Positions 19,401 to 27,677 of a stretch of 64,000 bases of DNA are shown here, one piece after another. Below the pieces are notes generated by a model. The model was not told the DNA's origin and made no database searches. It saw only the letters and a program-made list of their open reading frames with translations. Origin of the DNA: JBOCEF01 sp047610385 (GTDB lineage: Bacteria; Pseudomonadota; Alphaproteobacteria; Rhodobacterales; Rhodobacteraceae); NCBI GenBank assembly GCA_047610385.1, contig JBLGAC010000002.1:124001-188000 (forward strand), read 5' to 3'. How positions within the stretch are numbered: position 1 is the stretch's first letter; each line of letters opens with the position of its first letter. Both the position numbers and the translations under genes were made by a program.

Positions 19401-20115
19401 GCAGGCTGCGGGCGTGGCCGTCGATCTCGGCCTCGCTCGCCAGTGCCAGATCGCCAAGGGAGATGGCAACGATGGCACCGTTGATCGGCTCCATCGGGCG
19501 GTTTTTCTTCAGCAGGTTCAGGAAGTTTTTCCACGCCGCGGCATCGACAGCGGCGTCCGAGCCCTGCTGCACATAGCGCCCGGCAGTGTCGATGAAGACG
19601 GCTTCGTTGGTGAACACCCAGTTGCAGTTGCGGGTGCCGCCGACGCCTTCGATGTCGATCTTGTCGCCTGAGGCCATCAGGAAGCTCAGGCCTGAGCTTT
19701 CCAGCGCCTTCAGCGCCGTGGTCTTGCCTGATCCGGGCGGGCCGATGAAGACATACCAAGGCAGCTCATAAATATAGCGTGACCCGCCGAGCTTTGATTT
19801 GAACTTCAGCTTGGACAGATCGCGCAGCGCGCCTTGGAATTTTTCCTTCAGCGCCTTTTCTTCGGCGGTGATCGCGTCGCCGCTGCTGTCGACGTCGGTT
19901 ACCATTTCTTCGAGCATGGCCTTGTTCGCGCGCCGACGGCGCATCAGCCACCAGGTCGAATACAAGACCCAGATCAGCACGATCACGCCGATGATGGTTA
20001 GGCGGATCCAGCCGGGGTCGGTGAACAGCAGATCGCCGACGAACCAGATCGAAGCGGCCAGAATCGCAACGGCGATGAAGCCGAGGAAAACCGGGTTGAG
20101 GATGAATTTGCGCAT
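16465..20115 (-). CDS. tssM: T6SS inner-membrane protein TssM (IcmF)
   Basis: TssM spans the inner membrane and forms the T6SS trans-envelope complex with TssL. The 1216-residue protein has two N-terminal membrane segments (about 8-30 and 38-58), a cytoplasmic NTPase-like domain with an intact Walker A GPPGSGKT (125-132), a third membrane segment (about 443-465), then a long periplasmic IcmF region ending in the DUF1215-like C-terminal beta domain. Length is normal for the family. No tssJ gene is seen in the cluster, so the outer-membrane link made by the TssJ lipoprotein in enterobacterial systems must be absent or replaced. The stop overlaps the tagF start. Confidence 0.96.
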   Translation of the reverse strand: MRKFILNPVFLGFIAVAILAASIWFVGDLLFTDPGWIRLTIIGVIVLIWVLYSTWWLMRRRRANKAMLEEMVTDVDSSGDAITAEEKALKEKFQGALRDLSKLKFKSKLGGSRYIYELPWYVFIGPPGSGKTTALKALESSGLSFLMASGDKIDIEGVGGTRNCNWVFTNEAVFIDTAGRYVQQGSDAAVDAAAWKNFLNLLKKNRPMEPINGAIVAISLGDLALASEAEIDGHARSLRQRLDELSAQMGARVPVYVMFTKSDLIAGFTEFFQPLGKDTRDQVWGMTFDIGDPKDPATAVKTSLAKVGPEYDLLVERLGEMQFQRMQEEQDPQTRARIFGFPAQFASMKPVIERFIQSSFTTGLDAQPAMLRGVYFTSATQSGQPVDRLLSRMARDFGLGRQMVGMFSGKPRSYFLGDLLRDVIFPEQGLVRRQLRGRRNSNAVMKIAASIALLLAPVALAGMIWSVWSHDKSEAAAFEGSLNGFRTAVLSEGLGEIREDAPAIDPDADGPPPLAPVVATPVADADITRVLDPLKILQDAKERLAADTAEAPFWGMGIDEINTLRAQADEAYVQALDDLFRTRLLFRLEQLMDARLDKPEELYEHLKAYLMVGGRAKTYFDAGYVRDYMLDQWRTDYGATDTALLAELQSHLDPMLAAMEVGRIKDRPLNDEGVSRAQAAVSQITFAQRAYSAMRRSRDARALEPWNPATIGGNRTDNVFVRASGVPLNDPIPGLFTYAGFWSYALPQSAKAATAAKDEQWLLSETADAPTRSEAGRIQQEILDLYQVEYVERWQAMLRDLRIVSFRDLEHAESVFRDISAAPTVSPWVRILVGIAKETDPAATPGADSPLIGEATKMIIAGINNKAQKAGRLLGGAREEAALTGPGRFVSDTFQELRDFVGEGRGDSEIDDVRKALNGVFRKVGDMRAKQGQLTLLSGTSEGKQLETTVRRAPDSIREPIVEMFRQIETYGTQGMKVALNDLWTGSILPACKASIEGRYPFGRGAQVGLIDLQTVLGPNGQLDTYFRTEMARFVDQTRSPWQWTAEGRLLGLSVAPLQFFEKVHKIRRAFFPNGLPNPQVNVGFLPKAFPAGSTAARISIGGQTETFDAAQFQGRQLAWPGPQPANGALVAISVGGADAEIGTEVLFAEAGEWGFFKLLDQAASAPRLLGAGDRARVEFRIQGYPFLVELSLGSSVNPLSVAEDLKSFRCPSALQ

Positions 20116-20135
20116 TATATCTCTCTCAGCCCTGC

Positions 20136-21536
20136 TCAGCGACGAACCAGCACGATTTCGACGCGCCGGTTTCTGGCGCGCCCTTCGCGGGTCTTGTTGG
20201 TGGCAAGCGGGGTGGTGTCCCCAAGTCCTTCGGCGGACAGGCGGCCCGGGTCGCTGACGATGCCGGACATGACGCCCAAAGCGGCTTCAGCACGCGCCAC
20301 GGACAGGTGGTAATTCGACGGGAATTTGCGGTTGTTGTTCAGCGGCGCGCTGTCAGTGTGCCCCTGCACGACGATGGCACCTTGCTGTTCGTTCAGCGCC
20401 GCGGCCACCCGTTGCAACACGCCAACATAATGCTGGTCCTGCACCACGGCTTTCGCGGGGCCGAACATGGCGCGGCCGCCCAGTTCGGTGACAACGCGGA
20501 TGTAAAGCAGGCCAGCATCTTCATAAACCTGCACCAGCCCCTCGTCGATTTCGGGCTGGAGGAAGAATTCCACCTGCTGTTTCGCCGGGGGCGGAGGAGC
20601 GATGATTTCCACCGGCACTTCGGCGGGTGGATCATAGCGCACGATTTCCGTGTTGCCCTGCAGCGGCATGTTCTGCACCGAAGCCACCGCCATCGCACCC
20701 GCCTGGCCCGAGAACGAATACCCCAGCACAAAGACCAGCGCCGCCAGCCCGATGGACAGCGCGCCAACCAGCCACAGCGGGATCAGATCACGGAACGGTT
20801 TGCGCGGGGCCTTTTCGCCTTGCCAGTGGTCGGCGACGACCTCTCCCAGTCCGCCGCGCCACGCCACAAGCTGCTGAAAGGCGCGGGCGCGGAACTGGTC
20901 CAATTCACCGGCGCGCCCAGCCTCAGACGGATTTCGGTAGCGGCCTTTGAACCCGAGGCTCAGGCAGATGTATTTCAGCTCCAGCAGCTCTTTGGCCCTG
21001 GGTTCTTTCAGGCACATGTCAAGATTGGTGAAGAACTTGTCGCCGGCATAAACCTCAGATTCCAACTGGCTGCCGAGGGTGTTCGCCCCCCATTCCAGCG
21101 TCAGATCCCCCCAAGGGCGCGACATGATCACATCATCCAGCGTCGCGGACAGCGCATAGCGGGCCATTTCCACGATCTGGCGATGCTGGCCGACGCGCTG
21201 GGCCTCATCGGTGAATTTGCCCATCAGCGCCAGAACGCGGGACCGAAGTTCCCCGAGCTGCATCGGTTCAATCTGGCGCGAAAGATAGATCACAAGCTCG
21301 AGCAGAGGCGCCGCGGCGTCCACCAGAGGGTTGATGCCGGGCCGGGCCGCCGATGCGTCCTGCGCGCCAAGGCCGGTGGACATGCCACCGCCGCTTACCG
21401 GGCCACCGAACGCGCCTGCGGGTGGGCCGCCACCCATCATGCCGCCGGGATTGGGCACCACGACCGTTTTGGGGCTGCCGCCCGCATTGCCGCCGCCGCC
21501 GCCGCCGCCAAGACCGAAGGGATCGTTGTCCGACAT
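20136..21536 (-). CDS. tssL: T6SS membrane protein TssL (DotU-OmpA) with a phosphothreonine-type N terminus
   Basis: TssL is the partner of TssM in the membrane complex. I start it at ATG 21536 (AAAGG upstream), giving 466 residues that begin MSDNDPFGLGG. A run of seven glycines is followed by SPKTVVVPNPGG, with Thr24 in a context like TssL Thr14 of Agrobacterium, which is phosphorylated by PpkA and then bound by the FHA protein. The DotU domain covers about 70-240, a single membrane helix about 248-272, and the C terminus (about 340-466) is an OmpA-like peptidoglycan-binding domain with VVQGHTDSAPL and RNRRVEIVLV. Evolved TssL with fused OmpA is common in this lineage. An in-frame extension upstream of 21536 looks like untranslated leader. 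Confidence 0.94.
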   Translation of the reverse strand: MSDNDPFGLGGGGGGGNAGGSPKTVVVPNPGGMMGGGPPAGAFGGPVSGGGMSTGLGAQDASAARPGINPLVDAAAPLLELVIYLSRQIEPMQLGELRSRVLALMGKFTDEAQRVGQHRQIVEMARYALSATLDDVIMSRPWGDLTLEWGANTLGSQLESEVYAGDKFFTNLDMCLKEPRAKELLELKYICLSLGFKGRYRNPSEAGRAGELDQFRARAFQQLVAWRGGLGEVVADHWQGEKAPRKPFRDLIPLWLVGALSIGLAALVFVLGYSFSGQAGAMAVASVQNMPLQGNTEIVRYDPPAEVPVEIIAPPPPAKQQVEFFLQPEIDEGLVQVYEDAGLLYIRVVTELGGRAMFGPAKAVVQDQHYVGVLQRVAAALNEQQGAIVVQGHTDSAPLNNNRKFPSNYHLSVARAEAALGVMSGIVSDPGRLSAEGLGDTTPLATNKTREGRARNRRVEIVLVRR

Positions 21537-21763
21537 GGGTGCATGCCTTTCGTCGTCTGCGCTCCGTTCCCACCCGCGGCGCGCTGCACGGGGCAAAGGC
21601 CCCGCCGCGCGCCCCCGGAAAAGGTCGGGAGCCGTCCAATTTGGCCGCGCGGGAAAATGCGCCACCGTGAAATCATCGCCCGGACCCGGGCCTCAATCCA
21701 TTGCGCCCCGATGGGGGCGGTAAGTGCGGCGGCGGTCGGGGCGCGCCCCGATCGCCGCCCGTG

Positions 21764-23107
21764 TCAGTCGCGGATGGCCCAAAGCTGGATCTGCAGCTCA
21801 GGGAACCGCGCGGCGTGGTGAATGGCGATGGAGCGTGACCGCTTCACCCCCGCCCACGCCTCGGACGAGGTGTCGAGTTCAAGGTACAGCCATCCGGCCA
21901 GCCGCGGCAATTCTTGTGGCGGGTGGGCCAAGGGCCGGATGCGCACCGACCGGTCGGCCGAGGTCACGATCGCCTTGATGTCGTTGATCGACCCGATCGA
22001 CACCTGCCGCGGGAAACTGGCGCGGAATTCCTCGCTGTCCATCGCGGCGTGGGCGACCATGACGAACTGCGCGTTCTGCAGCAGGCTGTCATCGGTGATC
22101 GGCCCGTAATCAATGTTGTACTGGTTGCGCTTCAGGGCGATTCGCATCGCCTTCTGCACGCCCAGATGCGCAAGCGACCGGCGGATTTCGTCAAGCACCG
22201 GGGCGAAGGTGCTGGTCAGATCGTCGTGGTCATAGCGCGGAAAGGCCGGGGGACGGCGGGTTTCCTCAGCGGTGAAGGTCGCCAGTGCACCAGCCAGTTC
22301 CACCATTTCCCGGAACAAGGTTTCGGGGTGGTGATGGACGCTGTCGCGCAGGGCGTTGAATGCCGCGCTTTTGGCGTTCACCAATTGCAGCAGCATGAAT
22401 TCTTCAAGCGCCGCGGCGCCCGATCCGCCAACCTGACTGTATTGCCCCGCAAGGCTGTCGGCGCGCGCGTCCAGAAGGGTTGCGATTTCCTCCACCGCCT
22501 CGCTCAGCGGCTTGGAGGCGCTGGCGCGGGTCACGGGCGGGATGAAGTTCTGAACCAGCGAGACGCCGCGGTCTGACCCGCGCTCCGCCACCCGGCCCAC
22601 CGGCATGGCGATAAAGCCGGGCCGGGGTTTGTCGCCTATTTCATAGCGCAGGTTCAGCGCGCCAAGCTGCAATTGCACCGGCGCGGACCCTTCGTCGAGC
22701 GCGTCGGTCGCCTCGCCTTCGTCGACCACATAACGGGTGGACACCGGACCACCACCCGCGCGCGGCGCAGATGCCAACCGCCGTCCGGCCCCCGCTTCGG
22801 GCGCGACCAGATAAACCGTCTGGTTCACCGCGTCGCGGTCGATTTCCAGCCGCGCAGGGGCCGGATCACGGTCAGGGAACGAAAAGCTCAGCCCGTCGGG
22901 CAACGTGCCGGACGCGCGCGACAGCGCAAACGACCCGGCTTGCAGCGCGGCACCGTCGACCTCAGACCTCGCCAGCCCCCAATGGAAGGGATGAAGCGCG
23001 CCAACGCGGTCGCGCAGCACGGCCTCCAGATACCGGTCCTGCTGCTGAAAATGGTGGTGGCGAAGGAACATACCCTCCACCCACATCACCCGCCGCTCTA
23101 GCGTCAT
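21764..23107 (-). CDS. tssK: T6SS baseplate protein TssK
   Basis: TssK links the baseplate to the TssL/TssM membrane complex. The 447-residue protein starts with the family signature around VMWVEGMFLRHHHFQQQDRY, continues with ALHPFHWGL, and contains PEKLFREM-like PETLFREMVELAG and NIDYGPITDDSLLQNAQFVM near the C-terminal head domain. Length and motifs are typical. It lies 66 bases after tagH and 227 bases before tssL; that gap is GC-rich with no recognised gene. Confidence 0.96.
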   Translation of the reverse strand: MTLERRVMWVEGMFLRHHHFQQQDRYLEAVLRDRVGALHPFHWGLARSEVDGAALQAGSFALSRASGTLPDGLSFSFPDRDPAPARLEIDRDAVNQTVYLVAPEAGAGRRLASAPRAGGGPVSTRYVVDEGEATDALDEGSAPVQLQLGALNLRYEIGDKPRPGFIAMPVGRVAERGSDRGVSLVQNFIPPVTRASASKPLSEAVEEIATLLDARADSLAGQYSQVGGSGAAALEEFMLLQLVNAKSAAFNALRDSVHHHPETLFREMVELAGALATFTAEETRRPPAFPRYDHDDLTSTFAPVLDEIRRSLAHLGVQKAMRIALKRNQYNIDYGPITDDSLLQNAQFVMVAHAAMDSEEFRASFPRQVSIGSINDIKAIVTSADRSVRIRPLAHPPQELPRLAGWLYLELDTSSEAWAGVKRSRSIAIHHAARFPELQIQLWAIRD

Positions 23108-23173
23108 ATCAATGCTCCTCGCCCGGAAACGCCGGGCTTTGAATGCGCCGGACCGGGGATGCGGGGTTGATGA

Positions 23174-24868
23174 TCACTTAGACACCCCTCCATACAGCCG
23201 ATCCAGCTCTCGACCCAGCACGCGTACGATGTCTTCGTCAACGTCCTCAGCGAAATCCTTGTAGTTTTCGCGGAATTTTTCCCACAATTCCGCCCGGCGC
23301 AGCTGCGGGATGATCGAAGACAGCCCCTTGGAGGACAGCTTCGTCTCAAGCGCGGCGGGGTCAAACGCGGCGACTGAGACCCTCAGCCCCGCCTTCACTG
23401 CGCCGATCATCGCCAGCTGATGGGCTTCGAGGCTTTGAACCGCGTCGTCGATCGCCGCCTGCCCGCGCTTGAAGCTGCCAGTGTCGGGGCCCAGCAGCGC
23501 CTCCACCGCGGCACCAGCGTCTGGCGCCCATTTCAGCGGGTTCATGCCCATTTCCACCTGGGTCTGCTTGACCCCGAACGCCAGCTTCGCGTCACGGCGC
23601 ATCAGCAGCAGGCGGCGCAGCGCGTCGGCCATTGCGCGGTGTTGGCGCCCGATTTCAGCGGCAAACGCGGCCTGCACCTCAGGCGCATCCGACGGCGGGC
23701 GCGCGCCGGTGGCATCAAACAGCGCCGCCAGCGCAGCCGCGCTCGCGCCATCCGGCACGGCGGCGGGCTGCGGCGCAGCAACGGGCGCGGCTTGCGCCGG
23801 GGCGGGGGTTTGAATGGGCGCAGGCGCAGGCGTGGGGGCCGGTTCGGCAAAAAGCGCGGGCCCCGGCGCGGTGGGCGCGGGCTGGGGTGTGGGTGGCGGC
23901 GCGGCGGGTGGTGTCGACGGGGCGAACCCGGCGAACGGATCGCTGTCGCCGCTGCTGAACGGATCAATGGTCATGGGCCGCGTCGGCGGCGCGGCGGCGG
24001 GGGCCGCAACAGGTGCGGGCGCAGGTGGCGGCGTGGGTGCCTGCACAGGTGCAGGGCGCGGTGCGGCGGCGGCGGGCGCAGGCGCAGGATCAGCGAACGG
24101 GTCGCCGCCGCCGAACGGATCTTCTCCGCCAAACGGGTCGTCATCGCTGGGGGCGGGGTCGCCGCCGGGCGCGTCGAACCCGGCAAAGCCTTTTTCCATG
24201 TCTGCGAAGGGATCAGGCTCACCGCCCGCACCGGCCAGCCAGTCGTCCGGCATGCCGCCTGCTTTGGGCGCGGCGGGCGCCGGGGTGCGCGCGGGCGTGG
24301 GCCTGCCGCCGGTTGAGGGCGCGAAATGCTGATTCACCCCCGCGGGCGCATGGCGGTCCCACGTGGCGTCTGCGGGCTTTTCGGGCGCGGCGAAGATCGG
24401 ATCTGGCGCGCCTGACCCCAGCCCACCGCCCAGCCCGAATGGATCGCTGGTCGCTGCTGGCTGCGCGCCACCGCGCGCTGCAGAGGCGCCGAACATGTCG
24501 TCTTCGCCAAGACTTCCGGCGATGCCGCCATCCATGATGCCGCCTTCGCGCGCGGTCTTCATTTCGATCTGCGCGCCGCCCACAAACAGGATCACGCTGT
24601 CAGGCAGCGGGGTGGGCTGGCCGCGCACAAGCCGGTTGGAGCGGCTGCCGACGAAGGTGCCATTCGACGAAAGGTCGGTCAGCACCAGCTGCCCGCCTTG
24701 TTCGCGCAATTCGCAATGTATGCGGCTGATGGCACCTTGATCGTCCTGCACCGACAGCCCGCAGTCTTCCGAGCGGCCGATCATAAACGGCGATGCGCCG
24801 ATTTCGACGTTGCGAAGGTTGCCGCCGGTGCACGTGGCGGCACCAGAGACGGTTAAAGTGACCTGCAC
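23174..24868 (-). CDS. tagH: T6SS FHA-domain scaffold protein TagH (Fha)
   Basis: TagH binds phosphothreonine and couples PpkA signalling to T6SS assembly. The FHA domain lies at about 1-95, with GRSEDC, ISRIHCEL and LTDLSSNGTFVGS, the residues that bind the phosphopeptide. A long proline- and alanine-rich linker (about 100-370) contains seven DPF tripeptides. The C-terminal domain (about 380-564) is the T6SS-specific FHA tail (RQHRAMADALRRLLLMR, FGVKQTQVEMGMNPLKW). I chose a GTG start at 24868, with GGGGGAA 7 bases upstream; a TTG 39 bases further up lacks a ribosome site and adds residues before the first FHA strand. It is the first gene of the minus-strand T6SS run. Confidence 0.93.
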   Translation of the reverse strand: MQVTLTVSGAATCTGGNLRNVEIGASPFMIGRSEDCGLSVQDDQGAISRIHCELREQGGQLVLTDLSSNGTFVGSRSNRLVRGQPTPLPDSVILFVGGAQIEMKTAREGGIMDGGIAGSLGEDDMFGASAARGGAQPAATSDPFGLGGGLGSGAPDPIFAAPEKPADATWDRHAPAGVNQHFAPSTGGRPTPARTPAPAAPKAGGMPDDWLAGAGGEPDPFADMEKGFAGFDAPGGDPAPSDDDPFGGEDPFGGGDPFADPAPAPAAAAPRPAPVQAPTPPPAPAPVAAPAAAPPTRPMTIDPFSSGDSDPFAGFAPSTPPAAPPPTPQPAPTAPGPALFAEPAPTPAPAPIQTPAPAQAAPVAAPQPAAVPDGASAAALAALFDATGARPPSDAPEVQAAFAAEIGRQHRAMADALRRLLLMRRDAKLAFGVKQTQVEMGMNPLKWAPDAGAAVEALLGPDTGSFKRGQAAIDDAVQSLEAHQLAMIGAVKAGLRVSVAAFDPAALETKLSSKGLSSIIPQLRRAELWEKFRENYKDFAEDVDEDIVRVLGRELDRLYGGVSK

Positions 24869-24896
24869 CGCAATTTCCCCCAATGGCCGACAGGAC

Positions 24897-24932
24897 GCCT
24901 CATTCAAAGCATATGAGGCAAGGCATGGTCAA
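24897..24932. promoter_or_regulatory. Possible operator and -35 element in the tagH/DUF4280 divergent region
   Basis: An inverted repeat GCCTCA-N11-TGAGGC (24897-24919) lies just upstream of the chosen tagH start. On the minus strand a TTGACC hexamer (24932-24927) could be a -35 box for tagH, but no convincing -10 box sits at a normal distance. The repeat could be a binding site for a regulator controlling the whole T6SS operon. This is a sequence-only suggestion. Confidence 0.25.
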
Positions 24933-25011
24933 AGGTTCTACCAAGCTCGTCCGCGGGCGCCTATGTTGAATGGACGGAATTGTCGGGATTGAAAATGAAA
25001 GGATTTTGGAA

Positions 25012-25398
25012 ATGCCCAATCAAGTCGTGACCGGAGCACTGCTGCAATGTTCGTTCGGGGTGGCGCCGTCGTCCTTCGTGGCGACGCCAAAGATGATCAT
25101 GTCCAGCTTTATGGATGCCGGAAACATCATGGACAACAAGCCGATGGTGAACATCCTGCCGTTCGGGATGTGCACCAGCCCGGCCAATCCGCAGGTCGCC
25201 GCGGCGACCGCGGCGGCGCTGGGGGTGCTGACGCCGATGCCCTGTATCCCCAACACCGTGGCCCCCTGGATCGCAGGGGCACCAACGGTGCTCAACAAGA
25301 TGATGCCCGCGCTCGATGACATCAGCACGCTGATGTGCATGTGGGGCGGAGTGATCAAGGTGAACTTCGCCGGTCAGGTTACGCATCAGATCCCCTGA
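25012..25398 (+). CDS. DUF4280 PAAR-like protein (candidate T6SS tip or effector adaptor)
   Basis: The 128-residue product begins PNQVVTGALLQCSFGVAPSSF, the characteristic start of DUF4280 proteins, which are PAAR-like and occur with contractile injection systems. Further conserved elements are FGMCTSPANPQVAAAT, PMPCIPNTVAPWIAGAP and a closing LMCMWGGVIKVNFAGQ; regularly spaced cysteines resemble the metal-binding tip of PAAR proteins. The ATG at 25012 has GAAAGGA about 9 bases upstream, better than an in-frame upstream ATG at 24970. It is transcribed away from tagH. There is no toxin domain fused to it and no vgrG beside it, so it probably sharpens a spike encoded elsewhere. Confidence 0.85.
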   Translation: MPNQVVTGALLQCSFGVAPSSFVATPKMIMSSFMDAGNIMDNKPMVNILPFGMCTSPANPQVAAATAAALGVLTPMPCIPNTVAPWIAGAPTVLNKMMPALDDISTLMCMWGGVIKVNFAGQVTHQIP

Positions 25399-25438
25399 CC
25401 GGCCCCGGCCAAGCGCGCGGCGCGCCCCGCATGGGGCG

Positions 25439-25473
25439 GCGGGCCCGGGGTGCGCAAGGCGCCCCGGGCCCGC
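25439..25473. terminator. GC-rich hairpin between convergent DUF4280 and ppkA genes
   Basis: A perfect 12-base stem (GCGGGCCCGGGG and its complement) encloses an 11-base loop (25451-25461). It lies between the DUF4280 stop and the ppkA stop, 9 bases from the latter. There is no T run, so it is either a weak intrinsic terminator or an RNA-stabilising 3' end for both genes. Confidence 0.55.
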
Positions 25474-25481
25474 AACCACGC

Positions 25482-27677
25482 TCAGCGCGCGGGTTCCGTG
25501 GTGATGATCCGCCGCGCCGTGTATCGCTTGGCGTCGCCCGGGGAATTCAGCGCCGCCACCAGATCCTCGATCACGGCGCTGCTTGATTCGGTGTCCGGCA
25601 GGATTTTTGGAATCACGTCATCCTCAGACACGATGGCGATGACCATTTCCTGCCCGAAGGGCGGCGAGACGGTATAGCCGAAGATCTGCGTTCCCTCTGG
25701 CGCGTCAAAAATGTCCTGCACCGAATGGGCGACGCGGATCACGCGCACGCCGTCCACCGCCACGGGCTGCACTCGCTCGACCCGGTCTTCGGGGTTGTCG
25801 CGTTGGGGGAAGGTGTGGTGAACCTTGCCCTCGGTGTCTACGTGATAGACGTGCAGATGCCCTTTGATGTTCGCGGGCACTGAGATCTCAACCACCGGGT
25901 TTTCATCCTCGTGGAACACGCCTGACGGGTTGGGCCCGGTGCGTCCACCGGGGCGACGCGGGTCTGATCCCAGGCTCAGCTCCACCTTCACGCCGCCATC
26001 GGCGTCGGCGGGCAGGATCCTCTCAAACGCGCAGATATGATCGGTGCGGGTTTCCACATTCATATCCAGCGGCCGGCCGTCCAGCTTGTCCTTCAACGCC
26101 TGTTCCAGTGCAGAGCGCGCGGCAGGCGACGACATCAGCCCTTTCACGATCGCGGGCTGGCCGGGTGCCAGGGCGCGCCCGTCACCACCGCGGATTTCCA
26201 GCGGGCCGCAATCGGCAGCCTCAGCCGCGATGGCGCGCAGGTCAGCCAGCGCCAGTGTGCGGGCCTTTGCGTCGATCCGAAGATCAAGCTGCAGGCCCGC
26301 GGTCCGCGCAGCGGCGCCGATCTCACGGCTGACCTTGTCCTTGATGCCCGCATCGGGCGCCGACCCGCGCAACGCTACGCGCGCGTCGATCACGTCCAGT
26401 TTCCATGCATCCAGCGGCGCGGCGGCGGCGGCCATCGCGGCCACCCCTTCGGCCCATTCTGCCGAAGGCACGCCTGAGGCGAGGCGCAGCGTCACTTCAC
26501 CGCCCGTCGCGTCCTCAAGCGCTTTGCGCAATGTGGCGGCGGCAGCCTCGGACGGGGCGTCGCCAGTGGCGCCGGCACCTGCCTCAGCGGTCAGGCGATA
26601 AGGGGCGGCCAGGGGTAGGGACGGTCCGAACAGCATGTCCTTGCCGGGGCCGAGGCCAAAGAACCAGCCCGCCCCGCCCATCAGCGCCACGACAACCACC
26701 GCGGCAATCGCGCCACCGGCGCCACCTTTTTTCGCGCCAGCGGCTTTGGCGGTGGGCTTGCCTGATTTGGCCGCAGGCTCGCCCCCCGCGGCACCTTTCT
26801 TGGGAAAGATGTCCGCGCCCGCTGCGGCAGGGGCGGGTGCCGCAGCCCCGCCGGGGTCCTTGATGGCCGCAAGAAGTTCGTCCGCCGACTGGAACCGGTC
26901 TTTGGGCCGCGGCTGGATCATCTTTTCGATCAGGCCACGCAACGGTTCAGGCAGCTTGTCGAGCGGCGGCACCTGGCTTTTGCTGTCGAGCATCGCGTCA
27001 TAGCTGTCGAATCGCGGGTGGCGGCCGTGGAATGCGGCCAGCAGCGTCATGCCCAGCGAATAAATATCGGAACGCGCGTCGACCTGACCGTGGATCTGGT
27101 CGATCGAGGCATATTCGTATTTGCCGAGGAACCCGCCTTGCGCAACAGTTTTTCCGCCCGATTCCACATCCTTGGCGATGCCGAAATCGATCAGCACCGC
27201 GCGGCTGGCATGGCCGTCGCGCAGCAGGATGTTGTCGGGCGACAGATCCCGGTGATAGGCGCCGCGTCCGTGCGCCGCCTTCAGCCCCTGCGCCGCGCGC
27301 CGGGCCACATGCACCAGATCGGCGGCGGGGACTGGCCCTTCCTCCATCTTGTGGGCCAGCGACGGACCGAGGATGTATTCGGTCACGAGGAACACAAGCC
27401 CGCCATAATCCGCGGTCTTTTGCAGCCCGTAATACCGCACCACGGCGTCGTCCACGATGCTGTCGAGCACCGTAGCCTCGCGCTGCATGAACTGTACGAA
27501 TCGCTCATCGGCGGCGAATTCTCGCCTGAGCACCTTTATCGCAACCTCGGATCCCTGCGCGAGATTGGTCGCGCTATACACCTCACCAGTGCCGCCGACG
27601 CCAACCAGCGCCTCAATGCGATACGTGGAGTTCAGGATGTCTCCGGGCTTGAGCGTGCCCTCGGCGGCTTCGTTCAA
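25482..27677 (-). CDS. ppkA: T6SS Ser/Thr protein kinase PpkA with DUF4384 C-terminal domain
   Basis: PpkA phosphorylates T6SS components to trigger assembly. The kinase domain (about 18-275) has a glycine-rich loop GVGGTGEVY, the ATP lysine in VAIKVL (K48), the catalytic HRDLSPDN (142-149) and DFG (164-166), all intact. An alanine-lysine-rich segment leads to one membrane helix (about 322-341), and the periplasmic part ends in a DUF4384 domain (about 590-700; GHLHVYHVDTEGKVHHTFPQ). The start appears to be TTG at 27677 with CGGAG 9 bases upstream, because no in-frame ATG or GTG occurs before the upstream stop. With TagH, PppA and TagF it forms the threonine-phosphorylation pathway. The gene diverges from the ABC-like operon. 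Confidence 0.94.
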   Translation of the reverse strand: MNEAAEGTLKPGDILNSTYRIEALVGVGGTGEVYSATNLAQGSEVAIKVLRREFAADERFVQFMQREATVLDSIVDDAVVRYYGLQKTADYGGLVFLVTEYILGPSLAHKMEEGPVPAADLVHVARRAAQGLKAAHGRGAYHRDLSPDNILLRDGHASRAVLIDFGIAKDVESGGKTVAQGGFLGKYEYASIDQIHGQVDARSDIYSLGMTLLAAFHGRHPRFDSYDAMLDSKSQVPPLDKLPEPLRGLIEKMIQPRPKDRFQSADELLAAIKDPGGAAAPAPAAAGADIFPKKGAAGGEPAAKSGKPTAKAAGAKKGGAGGAIAAVVVVALMGGAGWFFGLGPGKDMLFGPSLPLAAPYRLTAEAGAGATGDAPSEAAAATLRKALEDATGGEVTLRLASGVPSAEWAEGVAAMAAAAAPLDAWKLDVIDARVALRGSAPDAGIKDKVSREIGAAARTAGLQLDLRIDAKARTLALADLRAIAAEAADCGPLEIRGGDGRALAPGQPAIVKGLMSSPAARSALEQALKDKLDGRPLDMNVETRTDHICAFERILPADADGGVKVELSLGSDPRRPGGRTGPNPSGVFHEDENPVVEISVPANIKGHLHVYHVDTEGKVHHTFPQRDNPEDRVERVQPVAVDGVRVIRVAHSVQDIFDAPEGTQIFGYTVSPPFGQEMVIAIVSEDDVIPKILPDTESSSAVIEDLVAALNSPGDAKRYTARRIITTEPAR

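Noticed and set aside
20307..21821. 504-codon plus-strand open frame opposite tssL
   Set aside because: Histidine- and arginine-rich translation typical of an antisense frame; tssL on the minus strand has clear domains.
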